NCBI GenBank assembly: GCA_910585945.1
Contig: CAJUHZ010000006.1
Coordinates: 14,814-78,813 of the forward strand
Direction of reading: 5' to 3'
DNA: 64,000 bases
DNA from: an uncultured Bilophila sp.
Lineage (GTDB): Bacteria; Desulfobacterota; Desulfovibrionia; Desulfovibrionales; Desulfovibrionaceae
The position numbers and the translations under genes were made by a program. Below the pieces are notes generated by a model. The model saw only the letters and a list, made by a program, of their open reading frames with translations. It was not told the origin of the DNA and did no database searches. Numbering within the stretch: position 1 is the first letter of the stretch; each line of letters begins with the position of its first letter. This document shows positions 28,630 to 39,999 of this stretch, one piece after another.

Positions 28630-29241
28630 ATGGACACGGCGCTTGCCGTCATTGATATGCAGAATGATTTTGTCTTGCCCGACGCGCCCTTGCGCGTGGC
28701 CGGCGCGGAAGCCAGCGTGCCCGTGATCCGCGCTCTGCTGGACACGGCCCGGAAACGGGGCTGGCATGTTTTCCACGTTATCCGCGAGCACCTGCCCGAC
28801 GGGAGCGATGTGGAAGCCTTTCGCATGCCCATGTACGGAGCGGGGCAGGGTGCGTGCGTCAGCGGCGCGCCGGGCGCGTCCATCGTCTCGGCCCTGACCC
28901 CTCTTCCGGGCGAGAAGATCATCCGCAAGCGCCGGTTCAGCGCCTTTTTTCATACCGAATTCGATCTGGTGCTGCGCCGTCTTGGCGTGCGCACGCTGGT
29001 GCTGGCCGGAACCCAGTATCCCAACTGCGTGCGCGGCACGGCTGTGGACGGCATGAGCCTTGACTACCGGGTGATCGTGGTGACGGACGCCTGTTCCGCG
29101 CAAAGCGAAGAGATCGCCGCCGCCAATATCCGGGACATGCGGAACATGAGCATTGCCTGTGTGCCCCTGAGCGATCTTGACGCCGCGCTCGCGGCAGATC
29201 CGGCCGGCACGCGGGACGACGGGGAGGCCGCCCGTGCCTGA
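28630..29241 (+). CDS. Isochorismatase-like cysteine hydrolase (nicotinamidase type)
   Basis: 203 residues. The triad pattern is present: Asp in ALAVIDMQNDF, Lys in KIIRKRRFSAFF, and the nucleophile Cys in AGTQYPNCVRGTAVDG, with the preceding cis-peptide region. Family members hydrolyse nicotinamide, isochorismate, ureidoacrylate or N-carbamoyl amides; the substrate is not clear here. AAGGAGG lies 6 bases before the ATG at 28630, which favours it over an in-frame ATG at 28603. The stop overlaps the prmC GTG start. Confidence 0.87.
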   Translation: MDTALAVIDMQNDFVLPDAPLRVAGAEASVPVIRALLDTARKRGWHVFHVIREHLPDGSDVEAFRMPMYGAGQGACVSGAPGASIVSALTPLPGEKIIRKRRFSAFFHTEFDLVLRRLGVRTLVLAGTQYPNCVRGTAVDGMSLDYRVIVVTDACSAQSEEIAAANIRDMRNMSIACVPLSDLDAALAADPAGTRDDGEAARA

Positions 29242-30385
29242 GCGCGTGGTGACGCGGCGCGACTGGCTGCGCGCCGCCACGGAGCGCCTGATGCGGGTCC
29301 GCTTCGACGGCGCGCCGGTTGCCGGAGAAAGCGCGGTGCGGCCGGACGGCGGCGTGGGCGTGGACTCGCCGCGCCTGTCGGCGGAACTGCTGCTGCGCCA
29401 TGTGCTCGGCATCAGCCGTGTGGAACTGGCGACACGCCCGGAATCGGCCGTGCCCGCCGCCGCGCTGACCCGGCTTGAAGGCTTGTTGCGCCGCCGCGTC
29501 CAGGGAGAGCCTGTGGCCTATCTGATCGGCCAGCGGGAGTTTTTCGGGCGCGATTTCATCGTCACCCCGGCCACGCTTATTCCCCGGCCGGAAACCGAGA
29601 TCCTGGTGGAAACGGCCCTGGAGGCCCTGCCCTCCGCCGGCGTGGCCTTTGCGGATCTCGGCACGGGCAGCGGCTGCATCGCCGTGACGCTCTGCGCGGA
29701 GCGCCCTGGTTGGCGCGGCATTGCCCTTGATCGTTCCGGGCGTGCCCTGAGCGTGGCCGGCCGCAACGCCCGTCGCCACGACACGGCCGGGCGGCTGGCG
29801 TTCGTTCGGGGGGATTTTCTCGCCCCCTGTCTGGCTCCGGAGAGCCTCGATCTGGTGGTCAGCAATCCCCCCTATGTCAGTCTGACGGAGTATGCCGCGC
29901 TTTCCCCGGAAGTGCGGGATTTTGAACCCGTCACCGCGCTCGTGCCCTCGTTTGCCGATGACGGCGGGCGGCGCGCGCGCCATCACCACCACCCGGCCCC
30001 TGAAAAAGCGCCCGGCCACACCCCCGGGGAACAAGGCTCCGGAGAAAAAGCGCCGGGGGCGGAAGTTTCTGAAAAGGAAGCCGGCGACGAAGAAGCGGCG
30101 GCCGCGCTGGCGCACCTGCGCGCCGTGGCTGAAGCCGCCCGGACAGCCCTGAAGGCCGGCGGCCGGCTGCTCATGGAGCACGGCTGGGATCAGGGCGCGG
30201 CGATCCGGCTGTGGCTGGAACGGCACGGCTGGGAAGACGTCCGGCAGTATGCGGATCTTTCCGGGAAGGATCGGGCGATCGGGGCGTGCAAGCCCGGCCG
30301 TCCGATCCTGTCAAAGCCACAGTGTGGCGAAAAACACACAGTCGTCCCTTGCGCTCATTTTGGTTTTGGCATGAAAAATCAGTAA
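29234..30385 (+). CDS. prmC: Peptide chain release factor N5-glutamine methyltransferase PrmC
   Basis: 383 residues from the GTG at 29234, against about 280 for the family. It methylates the GGQ glutamine of release factors. The N-terminal helical domain is followed by GEPVAYLIGQREFFGRDFIVTPATLIPRPETE, SAM motif ADLGTGSGCIAVTLCAE and the catalytic NPPYVS. After FADDG an insertion of about 45 residues (His, Pro, Gly, Glu-rich; about 29965-30110) interrupts the C-terminal third, which resumes at AHLRAVAEAARTALKAGGRLLMEHGWDQG. An extra tail of about 20 residues ends the protein. The GTG overlaps the preceding stop by 8 bases, so translation is coupled. Confidence 0.9.
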   Translation: MPERVVTRRDWLRAATERLMRVRFDGAPVAGESAVRPDGGVGVDSPRLSAELLLRHVLGISRVELATRPESAVPAAALTRLEGLLRRRVQGEPVAYLIGQREFFGRDFIVTPATLIPRPETEILVETALEALPSAGVAFADLGTGSGCIAVTLCAERPGWRGIALDRSGRALSVAGRNARRHDTAGRLAFVRGDFLAPCLAPESLDLVVSNPPYVSLTEYAALSPEVRDFEPVTALVPSFADDGGRRARHHHHPAPEKAPGHTPGEQGSGEKAPGAEVSEKEAGDEEAAAALAHLRAVAEAARTALKAGGRLLMEHGWDQGAAIRLWLERHGWEDVRQYADLSGKDRAIGACKPGRPILSKPQCGEKHTVVPCAHFGFGMKNQ

Positions 30386-30401
30386 GATACAGAAATATAA
30401 G

Positions 30402-30419
30402 TGTGGTCTGCTTTTTGCA
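30402..30419 (+). promoter_or_regulatory. Sigma-54 promoter of lpxC
   Basis: GTGGTCTGCTTTTTGCAT has GG at 30405-30406 and GC at 30417-30418, 10 bases apart. From the GC onward the leader (TTTTTGCATAA...TGTGGAGGCGNCATG) matches that of the unknown gene at 11552. Confidence 0.65.
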
Positions 30420-30452
30420 TAATCCAAAACAAGCTTTACTTGTGGAGGCGTC

Positions 30453-31397
30453 ATGTATCAGACCACTCTTCGACACGAAGTCGCCTGTTCGGGCATTGGC
30501 CTGCACAGCGGCAGGGAAGTTCGCCTCAGTCTTCGTCCGGCTCCGGCTGACGCGGGAGTTGTTTTTCATATCCATGTCGACGGCGGCGTCCGTCAGGTTT
30601 TCCCTTCGCCCGAAGCCGTCATGGCGACGGAACTGGCCACCACTCTTGGCACGGCGGACAGGGTGACGGTTTCCACGGTGGAACACCTTCTGGCCGCCGT
30701 GCGCGGCATGGGCGTGGACAATCTGGCCATTCATGTGGAAGGCGGCGAAGTGCCGATCCTGGACGGCTCCGCCGCGGTGTTTGTCCAGCTTTTCGCCAGG
30801 GCCGGCATCCGGCAGTTGTCCGCGCCGCGCCGGGTGTTGCGCGTTGTCCGCCCCTTCGAGTTTGCGGAGGGCGACAAGCGCATCCGGGTCACGCCGTATT
30901 CCGGCTTCCGAGTGGACTGCACGATTGATTTTCCGCATCCTGCCATAGGCAGGCAGCGTCTGGTCATGGACGTGACGCCCGCCGCCTTTGGCCGCGTGGC
31001 CTCGGCCCGCACCTTCGGCTTTCTGCGCGACGTGGAGTACCTGCGAAGCAGGGGCCTGGCCCTGGGCGGATCGCTCGACAACGCGGTGGTTCTGGATGAA
31101 CACGGGGTGATCAACCCCGAGGGATTGCGCGTTCCGGATGAATTCGTTCGGCACAAGGTTCTTGATTTCATTGGAGATATGGCCATGCTGCGGCTTCCCT
31201 TGCGGGGGAGCTTCGAGCTTGTTCGTTCCGGCCATCAGTTCAACAACGCCTTTTTGCGGGAACTGGAAGCCAACCACCTTCTGCGTGAAGCCGAAGAATG
31301 GGCCGAAGTTGAGGCGGAACGCCCCGCCGCCCGTCGCCAGGGGAGGCGCTCGCCCTTCCGGCAGGGTTATGCCGCTCCTCTTTCAGCCCTGGCGTAG
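30453..31397 (+). CDS. lpxC: UDP-3-O-acyl-N-acetylglucosamine deacetylase LpxC
   Basis: 314 residues. It is the zinc hydrolase of the committed step of lipid A synthesis. The start QTTLRHEVACSGIGLHSGREV, the first zinc ligand His in TVSTVEHLLAAV, the VPILDGSAAVFV segment, and the H/D ligands in RHKVLDFIGDMAML are all intact, with the catalytic HQFNNAF region near the end. GGAGGCG lies 6 bases before the ATG. The sigma-54 promoter at 30402 suggests regulated lipid A synthesis. Confidence 0.96.
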   Translation: MYQTTLRHEVACSGIGLHSGREVRLSLRPAPADAGVVFHIHVDGGVRQVFPSPEAVMATELATTLGTADRVTVSTVEHLLAAVRGMGVDNLAIHVEGGEVPILDGSAAVFVQLFARAGIRQLSAPRRVLRVVRPFEFAEGDKRIRVTPYSGFRVDCTIDFPHPAIGRQRLVMDVTPAAFGRVASARTFGFLRDVEYLRSRGLALGGSLDNAVVLDEHGVINPEGLRVPDEFVRHKVLDFIGDMAMLRLPLRGSFELVRSGHQFNNAFLRELEANHLLREAEEWAEVEAERPAARRQGRRSPFRQGYAAPLSALA

Positions 31398-31403
31398 CCA
31401 GTG

Positions 31404-32567
31404 ATGCTTTCCCGTGCCCGGATTCTGCTGCTCAATGGCTACCATGTCCTGATCGACGGGCTTTTTGACGCCGCTCCCATTCTCCTGACCTTTGCGGCGC
31501 TTGCCTTTGGCGCGGGGGAAGAGGCGGTGGGGATCATCGTGTCCCTGTGCACGGCTGTGGGCACGGTTGCGGGGCTGGGCACGGTCTTTCTGAGCCGCAC
31601 GCTTGGCTTTGTTCGCACGCTCGGCCTGGTGACCGTCGCCAGCGGCGCGGGGTACTGCGCGGCGGCGTTTTCCGGCGGCATGGTCTCGGCCGGGGCCTGT
31701 TTCGTTCTGGCTCTTGCGGGCTTTGCCGTGTTTCACAACATCGCTTTTTCCTACCTCACGCAGAACACCGAGCGCCGCCGTGTGGGCAGGGTGCTGAGCG
31801 ATTTCACCGCCATTGGCGATATCGGCAGAATCCCCTTCGCGTCTCTGGCCGCCTTTGCCGCCGGGGGAGCGTACACTTGGCTTCCCGGCTGGCGGGGCGT
31901 CTGCTTCATCTACGGCGCGGCCACTCTGGCGGCGGCGCTGTGGCTGTTTTTCCGCTTCCCGCGCGAAGCGCCCGCCGCTCGGGCAAGCGCCCGGCCGGGC
32001 GGCAGTTTCCCGGCCTTTGCCCTGTTGAAGGACAGGGAACTCTTTCTGGTCATGCTGGCCAATGTCCTGAACGCCTTCAGCGCCGAGCGCGTGTTCACCT
32101 TTCTGCCTCTTCTCCTGATCGCCAAGGGCATGGACCCGGACGTCATCGCGTCGTTCGCCCTCGGGTTTTCCCTGGGATCGTTTTTCGGCAAGGTGGCGTG
32201 CGGCCGCTTTGTGGATCGTTTCGGAACGCGCCGGGTCTTTGTGGCCGCCCAGATGCTGCTCACGGTTCTGCTGTGCGTTCTGATCGCGGCGGACAGCCTG
32301 GCGGGCATCATTGGCATCGCACTGCTGCTCGGGATCGTGACCAAGGGAGCAGTGCCCGTCATTCAGGCCATTATCACTGAACCAGTGGACCCCGCGCGTT
32401 GCGACGACGTGTTTTCCATCAGTTCCTTCCTCCGCGGGGTCATCAATACGGTCACCCCGCTCCTGTTCGGCTTCATGGCGTCCGCGTGGGGGATGCAGAC
32501 CGGTTATGCCCTTATGGCGGCCGGAGCTTTCGCCAGCGTCATTCCCGTGTTTCTGCTGCGGCGGTGA
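31404..32567 (+). CDS. MFS transporter
   Basis: About 387 residues with roughly 12 hydrophobic helices, e.g. GIIVSLCTAVGTVAGLGTVF, ACFVLALAGFAVFHNIAFSYL and GIIGIALLLGIVTKGAVPVI. The MFS loop motif appears as GRFVDRFGTRRVFV, and its N-half counterpart is degenerate (LSRTLGFVRTLG). The substrate is unknown. ATG at 31404 follows a GTG at 31401 in the same frame, and either could start. It begins 6 bases after lpxC, so it is probably in the same sigma-54 transcript. Confidence 0.82.
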   Translation: MLSRARILLLNGYHVLIDGLFDAAPILLTFAALAFGAGEEAVGIIVSLCTAVGTVAGLGTVFLSRTLGFVRTLGLVTVASGAGYCAAAFSGGMVSAGACFVLALAGFAVFHNIAFSYLTQNTERRRVGRVLSDFTAIGDIGRIPFASLAAFAAGGAYTWLPGWRGVCFIYGAATLAAALWLFFRFPREAPAARASARPGGSFPAFALLKDRELFLVMLANVLNAFSAERVFTFLPLLLIAKGMDPDVIASFALGFSLGSFFGKVACGRFVDRFGTRRVFVAAQMLLTVLLCVLIAADSLAGIIGIALLLGIVTKGAVPVIQAIITEPVDPARCDDVFSISSFLRGVINTVTPLLFGFMASAWGMQTGYALMAAGAFASVIPVFLLRR

Positions 32568-32755
32568 CGATCGCTTTTTTTCGGAACGATCCTGGCGGCT
32601 CGCACAGGGGCGGGGAGGCATTCGCTCTTGTGATGATTTCAGGAAATGTTTCCTTTGGATTTCAGAATGATAAAAAAGTTTTTTCATTGAAAGAGGGAAT
32701 GTCTCGGGGCGGGGCTGTTCTTGCCTTCCCGGGCGGCAGACGCTATTTGTAGCCC

Positions 32756-34942
32756 ATGAATACGGAAGTGAATGTTTCTGCGCCGGCTTCTTCCATTCCG
32801 GCTTTCTCCGGGGAGGAAAGGGGAAAGCGGGGGGAAGAGCGCGGCGGGGCGCGGCCGATCCGTCTGCTGGACACGGCCTTGCGCAATCAGATCGCCGCCG
32901 GGGAGGTGGTGGAGCGTCCGGCCAGTGTGGTCAAGGAACTGGTGGAGAACAGTCTCGACGCCGGGGCCACCCTGGTGGAAGTCAATGTGGAAAACGGCGG
33001 GCAGGCTCTGATCCGCGTGCGGGACAACGGGCGCGGCATTCCGCCCGGCGAACTCGAACTGGCCGTCACCCGCCATGCCACCAGCAAGATCGCCGGCATG
33101 GACGACTTGTGGCGCATCGACTCGTTCGGCTTTCGGGGCGAAGCCCTGCCGAGCATCGCCTCGGTCTCGCGCTTCCGCATGGAGTCGGCCTTTCGCGATC
33201 CGGAGACCGGGCTGACGGAAGCGTCTTTCATCCGTATCGAGCATGGTCACTTGGCTGAACAGGGGCCGTCCGGGCTGCATCGGGGCACGGTGGTGGAAGC
33301 GCGCGATCTTTTTGCGACGCTTCCCGCCCGGCTCAAGTTTTTGAAAACGCCGGCCACGGAACAGAAACGCGCTCAGGAGCTTCTCACCCGGCTTGCCCTG
33401 GCCCGTTGCGACGCGGCGTTCGTGTTTCTGGCGGGCGGGCGCGAGGTGTTTCGCTTCCCCGCGGGGCAGACCCCGGCCGGCCGGCTGGCCGAAATCTGGC
33501 CGGCAGGTCTCACGCAGGGGCTTTTGCCCTTTGATTTTGCGCGCGACGGCCTGCGGGCGCATGGCCTGGCCGCGCCTCCGGACAGCGCCCAGGCCCGGCC
33601 GGATCACATCCTTTTGTACGTCAACGGGCGCTCCGTCAGCGACAGGATTCTGCTCCGCGCCGTGCGTGAAGCGTACAAGGGGCGGCTCCTGTCCAGGGAG
33701 CACCCGCGCGTGGTGCTGTTTCTGGACATGCCTCCGGCCGAGGTGGACGTGAATGTGCATCCGGCCAAGACCGAAGTGCGCTTCCGCGACGAGCGGGCGG
33801 TTTTTTCCGTGGTTGCGCGCGCTCTGGGCGCGGCGCTGGATTCCGTGACCTTTGCCTGCCCTGCCGGAGAACAGGCGGCCCCGGCGTCGTCGCACCTCCG
33901 CGCGGAAGGGGAAAGCGCCCCATCGCATCTGCCCCTGCACCCGCCCGGTTTCTGGGGCGAGGCGGATCGGGAGCGCGTTTTTCGCCGTCCGCCGCCGCGC
34001 GATCCGTTCATGATCGAAGCGGCCGCGCCGCCCGCATCCGATGCCCTTGCGCTCCTTCCGGATGTTGCCGCCACGCCTGTCGCGGCAGTGAAGCAGGCTG
34101 ACCCGGCCGGAAGGGAGGGAACATCCGGCGCGGGCGGCCCGGCCTGGGCGGAAGCCGCGGAGCGGACGAATGACCCGGCCCGCGCGAACGAATCGACCTG
34201 TGTGGACGATGCTGTCCGGACAGGCGAAAGGATCGGTCTGGCGGAAGAAACGCCCTGTGACTTCGCTTCTCCCCGGGGGGAGCGGGCGGATGTTCCGCCC
34301 TGCACGGCGCACGCGGCTGGGGTTCCCGCGATCACGCGTCTGGAGGGCGGGCGCATGCGCATCGGGCCGTATCTGTACCTCGGGCAAATCGCAGACACCT
34401 ACCTTGTGTTGTGCGACGCGCCGGAGACAGGCGGCGAGCGTCTCATCCTGCTCGATCAGCACGCGGCGCACGAGCGCATTCTGGTTTCCCGCCTGCAACG
34501 GCGCGGCTTTTCCGGCGAGGGGCGGCCGCTGATGCTGCCCCTGGAGCTTCCCCTGCACCCGGCGGAACGCGAGCGGGCGGAAGACGTGTGGGAGAGCCTG
34601 CACACGCTCGGCTTTGACCTCTCGCTGGAGGGGAGCGACGGCAGGGCGATCCTGCGGGTGAAGGCTGTTCCGCCGCTTCTGGATCGCCGGGCGGCCGAAG
34701 AAATCCTCCGGGAAGCTCTGGACGGTCGCCGGGACGAATACGCCGGTCTGGACGCCCTGTGGGCGAGCATGGCGTGCAAGGCGGCCGTCAAGGCCGGCGA
34801 CAGGCTTGCCCCGGACGAGGCCGCCAATCTGGCGGCGCAATGGCTGGCGACGGAAAACAGGGAGTTTTGCCCGCACGGGCGGCCCTGTTCCGTGATCTGG
34901 AACGGCGACGATCTGGCCCGGCTGTTCAAGCGCAAGGGGTAA
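32756..34942 (+). CDS. mutL: DNA mismatch repair protein MutL
   Basis: 728 residues. The GHKL ATPase motifs are intact: IAAGEVVERPASVVKELVENSLDAGA, VRDNGRGIPP and DSFGFRGEALPSIASVS. A long Ala/Pro/Glu linker (about 375-520) leads to the dimerisation domain. Of the endonuclease motifs, CPHGRP and ACKAAVKAGDR are kept, but the DQHAxxExxxxE box reads DQHAAHERILVS, with Ser for the last Glu (34454-34489). MutL couples MutS recognition to strand incision. A 30-residue N-terminal extension precedes the usual start; an alternative start inside it is possible. Confidence 0.93.
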   Translation: MNTEVNVSAPASSIPAFSGEERGKRGEERGGARPIRLLDTALRNQIAAGEVVERPASVVKELVENSLDAGATLVEVNVENGGQALIRVRDNGRGIPPGELELAVTRHATSKIAGMDDLWRIDSFGFRGEALPSIASVSRFRMESAFRDPETGLTEASFIRIEHGHLAEQGPSGLHRGTVVEARDLFATLPARLKFLKTPATEQKRAQELLTRLALARCDAAFVFLAGGREVFRFPAGQTPAGRLAEIWPAGLTQGLLPFDFARDGLRAHGLAAPPDSAQARPDHILLYVNGRSVSDRILLRAVREAYKGRLLSREHPRVVLFLDMPPAEVDVNVHPAKTEVRFRDERAVFSVVARALGAALDSVTFACPAGEQAAPASSHLRAEGESAPSHLPLHPPGFWGEADRERVFRRPPPRDPFMIEAAAPPASDALALLPDVAATPVAAVKQADPAGREGTSGAGGPAWAEAAERTNDPARANESTCVDDAVRTGERIGLAEETPCDFASPRGERADVPPCTAHAAGVPAITRLEGGRMRIGPYLYLGQIADTYLVLCDAPETGGERLILLDQHAAHERILVSRLQRRGFSGEGRPLMLPLELPLHPAERERAEDVWESLHTLGFDLSLEGSDGRAILRVKAVPPLLDRRAAEEILREALDGRRDEYAGLDALWASMACKAAVKAGDRLAPDEAANLAAQWLATENREFCPHGRPCSVIWNGDDLARLFKRKG

Positions 34943-34948
34943 ACCCCG

Positions 34949-34982
34949 GCCCTGTTCCCGATTTTCTGGAAACAGGGCTTTT
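34949..34982 (+). terminator. Terminator of mutL
   Basis: GCCCTGTT / AACAGGGC stem, 14-base loop, then TTTT. It begins 7 bases past the stop and faces the convergent response regulator gene. Confidence 0.75.
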
Positions 34983-35016
34983 CCGCGAGCAAGCCTTGCG
35001 GGCGTGCGGCTTCGGC

Positions 35017-36507
35017 TCAGGCGTATTTGCGCAGAAGCTCGTAAAAATGCCCGCGGGAGATGCCGGCCAGGCGCGCCGCCTTGCGCGCATCGCCGGCGCA
35101 GGCTTCTAACAGGGCATGGACGTAGCGCGCCTCCGCTTGAGCCTTGATTTCCCGGAGGGTGGGCACGGCATTTCCCGGAGGCGCGAATTCGACGAGGATT
35201 TGGCGCAACGCGGCGCTTTCCCCGGAATCGTCCTGTTCGGAGGGCGCGAGAGGCGTTGCCGTTGTCGGATCCTGCCGGCGGGCGGCTTCAGGCTCCGAAA
35301 GTTCGCGGTTGGAGGAGGGGCGGCACGGCGTCGGAGGAATGCGTTTTCGCGCCAGATCGATGCGGATCTCCGTTGGCAGATGGCGGGCGAAGACCTGATC
35401 GCCCCCGCCCGCGGCCGTGCAGGCGCGTTCCAGAGCGTGGGCCAGTTCCCTCACGTTGCCCGGCCAGGCGTACGCCGTGAGCGCTTCCAGACAGCCGGCG
35501 GCCAGCTCTTTGCGGGGCAGGTTGTGGCGCAGGCAGAAATCGTGCAGCATGTGGGCGGCCAGCAGGGGAATATCTTCCACCCGGCGGCGCAGGGGCGGCA
35601 CGGTGATGGTCATGCCGCGCAGGCGGAAGCGCAGATCGCTCCGGAACAGATCCATGCGCGCCATGTCGTCCAGATCCCGGTTTGTCGCGGCCACGATGCG
35701 AAAATCGCTCCGAACTTCGCGCACCTCGCCCACCGGGCGGAAGCGCCGCAGTTCCAGGGCGCGGAGAAACGCGCCCTGCACGGGCAGCGGCAAGTCGCCT
35801 ACTTCATCCAGAAACAGCGTTCCGCCGTCGGCCGCCGCGAGCAGACCGTCCCGCGCTCTGTCCGCGCCGGTGAACGCGCCGCGCGCATGGCCGAAGAGAT
35901 GGGCTTCCACCAGCGTTTCCGGGAGCGTCGTGCAGTCTACCGTGACAAAGGGGGCGGTCCCGCGCGGGCTGTTGGCGTGGAGCGCGCGGGCGAAAAGCTC
36001 CTTGCCCACGCCGGTTTCCCCGACGATCAGCACGTTGACGTTGCTTGCCGCGGCTTCGCGGACTTGTTCCAGAGCATCGTTCAGAGCGGGGCTTTCCCCA
36101 ATAATGTCGGGGTGGCGCAGGCGCGTCGGGGCGGCTTCGCCCCGGCTGGCGCGCCAGGCCACAGCCTGGGAAAGCGCCAGCTTCAGCTCTCGCGGGCGCA
36201 AGGGCTTGAGCAGGTATTCCCACGCGCCGGCGCGCAGGGCGGTTTCGGCGGCGTCGGCGTTGCCGTGCCCGGTGATCACGATGACGTCGGGATGTCCCGG
36301 CAGCCGCGTGAAGCTTTCCAGCGTGGCCAGGCCGTCGCCGTCCGGCAGAAGCACGTCAAGCAGAATGATGTCCATGTCCTGACGGGCCAGGGCCAGACCA
36401 TCCCGGATATTGGCGGCCGTGAACACCTCATGCCCCAGAGAAGAGCCGACTTCCACCGTCAGGGTGCGGAGCAGACGTTCGTCGTCCACGACAAGGATGC
36501 GCGCCAT
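35017..36507 (-). CDS. Sigma-54-dependent response regulator (NtrC family)
   Basis: 496 residues. Receiver domain: VVDDE, phospho-acceptor D51 in IILLDVLLPDGDG, Lys101. AAA+ domain: Walker A GETGVGKE (163-170), the sigma-54 contact loop GAFTGA (210-215), Walker B TLFLDEVGDL. A Ser/Pro/Glu linker leads to the Fis-type HTH at the end (ACAGDARKAARLAGISRGHFYELLRKY). It is 42 bases downstream of the hybrid kinase gene, so the two form a two-component operon. Location opposite nrfHA suggests it activates a sigma-54 promoter there (inference). Confidence 0.92.
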   Translation of the reverse strand: MARILVVDDERLLRTLTVEVGSSLGHEVFTAANIRDGLALARQDMDIILLDVLLPDGDGLATLESFTRLPGHPDVIVITGHGNADAAETALRAGAWEYLLKPLRPRELKLALSQAVAWRASRGEAAPTRLRHPDIIGESPALNDALEQVREAAASNVNVLIVGETGVGKELFARALHANSPRGTAPFVTVDCTTLPETLVEAHLFGHARGAFTGADRARDGLLAAADGGTLFLDEVGDLPLPVQGAFLRALELRRFRPVGEVREVRSDFRIVAATNRDLDDMARMDLFRSDLRFRLRGMTITVPPLRRRVEDIPLLAAHMLHDFCLRHNLPRKELAAGCLEALTAYAWPGNVRELAHALERACTAAGGGDQVFARHLPTEIRIDLARKRIPPTPCRPSSNRELSEPEAARRQDPTTATPLAPSEQDDSGESAALRQILVEFAPPGNAVPTLREIKAQAEARYVHALLEACAGDARKAARLAGISRGHFYELLRKYA

Positions 36508-36549
36508 ACCTGTTTGTCTCCTGTTTCTGCTTGCGCAGAGCGAAAAGTT

Positions 36550-39138
<2,589 letters not shown>

Positions 39139-39148
39139 TTCCTTTGTT

Positions 39149-39247
39149 GAGGTCTCGCCTGCATGGGGCTGGTCCGAGTCAGATTTTTCGTTATATTGTC
39201 AGAAAAATCCGACAAGAGCGAGACCTCAAGTCGGAAAAACAGGACAA
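39149..39247. promoter_or_regulatory. Candidate regulator-binding sites between kinase and nrfH
   Basis: GAAAAATCCGACAA (39202-39215) and GAAAAACAGGACAA (39234-39247) are direct repeats 32 bases apart, about three helical turns. A third, inverted copy (GAAAAATCTGACTC on the minus strand) lies at 39176-39189. GAGGTCTCGC (39149-39158) and GCGAGACCTC (39218-39227) bracket them as a perfect 10-base inverted repeat. Confidence 0.45.
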
Positions 39248-39420
39248 TTTTTTCACCGGATCCGTCTTGTTCCCCGGTGTGGTTCGGGGGGCGCGGGCTG
39301 TTCGCCTGTTCGGGCAGGTTGGAGCTACTGTTCGGATGCCGGCCTGAATCGCGGCCCCGCCCGAATGATACGGCGCGCGGAACGCGCGCGCCGGGGCGTG
39401 AACCTCGCGCTTGCGCAAAA

Positions 39421-39436
39421 AGGCACGTTTTTTGAT
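39421..39436 (+). promoter_or_regulatory. Possible sigma-54 promoter of nrfHA
   Basis: AGGCACGTTTTTTGAT matches the -24 element GGCACG well, with TTGA at the -12 position where TTGC is expected. The spacing from GG to the -12 G is the canonical 10. It is 90-105 bases before nrfH. Confidence 0.4.
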
Positions 39437-39525
39437 ATGCCGGCAGGGTGAAGCGCCGGGGCAGGGAAAACCGCGCGTTTTCCGAGCCGTCCGGGCGGCG
39501 TACATTTTGAAAAGGAGGAGGCAAG

Positions 39526-39999
39526 ATGTCGGAGTCACCCCGCAAGAGTCCGGCCCTGAAAGCGGCGCTGGGCGGCGTTGTGCTGGGCGCGCTCGTGTTG
39601 GCAGGGTTGGGCTGGGCCATGCGCGCGACGGATGCGCGGCCCTTCTGTTCAAGCTGTCATGTCATGGCTCCCGAAGCGGTGACGCACAAGCTGTCCGCGC
39701 ACGCCAACCTGACCTGCAACGAGTGCCACGCGCCGGCGGCGTTGCTGGCCAAGCTCCCGTTCAAGGCCATGGAAGGCGCGCGCGACGTGTTCGTCAACAC
39801 GCTTGGCGACGTGCCCGAGCGCATTGTCGCCGGCGACGCCACGAAGGCGGTGATCAACGCCAACTGCAAGGCGTGTCACGCCATGACCAACATGGATGTC
39901 GCAAGCATGGAATCGAAACCCTACTGTACAGATTGTCACCGTGGGGTGGCGCATATGCGCATGCAGCCCGTCAGCACAAGGATGGTAGCCGATGAATAG
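39526..39999 (+). CDS. nrfH: Cytochrome c nitrite reductase membrane subunit NrfH
   Basis: 157 residues. One N-terminal membrane helix (AALGGVVLGALVLAGLGWAM) anchors a periplasmic domain with four heme motifs: CSSCH, CNECH, CKACH and CTDCH. This NapC/NirT-type cytochrome takes electrons from menaquinol and passes them to NrfA. AGGAGGAGG lies 5 bases before the ATG. Its end overlaps nrfA by 8 bases. Confidence 0.97.
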   Translation: MSESPRKSPALKAALGGVVLGALVLAGLGWAMRATDARPFCSSCHVMAPEAVTHKLSAHANLTCNECHAPAALLAKLPFKAMEGARDVFVNTLGDVPERIVAGDATKAVINANCKACHAMTNMDVASMESKPYCTDCHRGVAHMRMQPVSTRMVADE

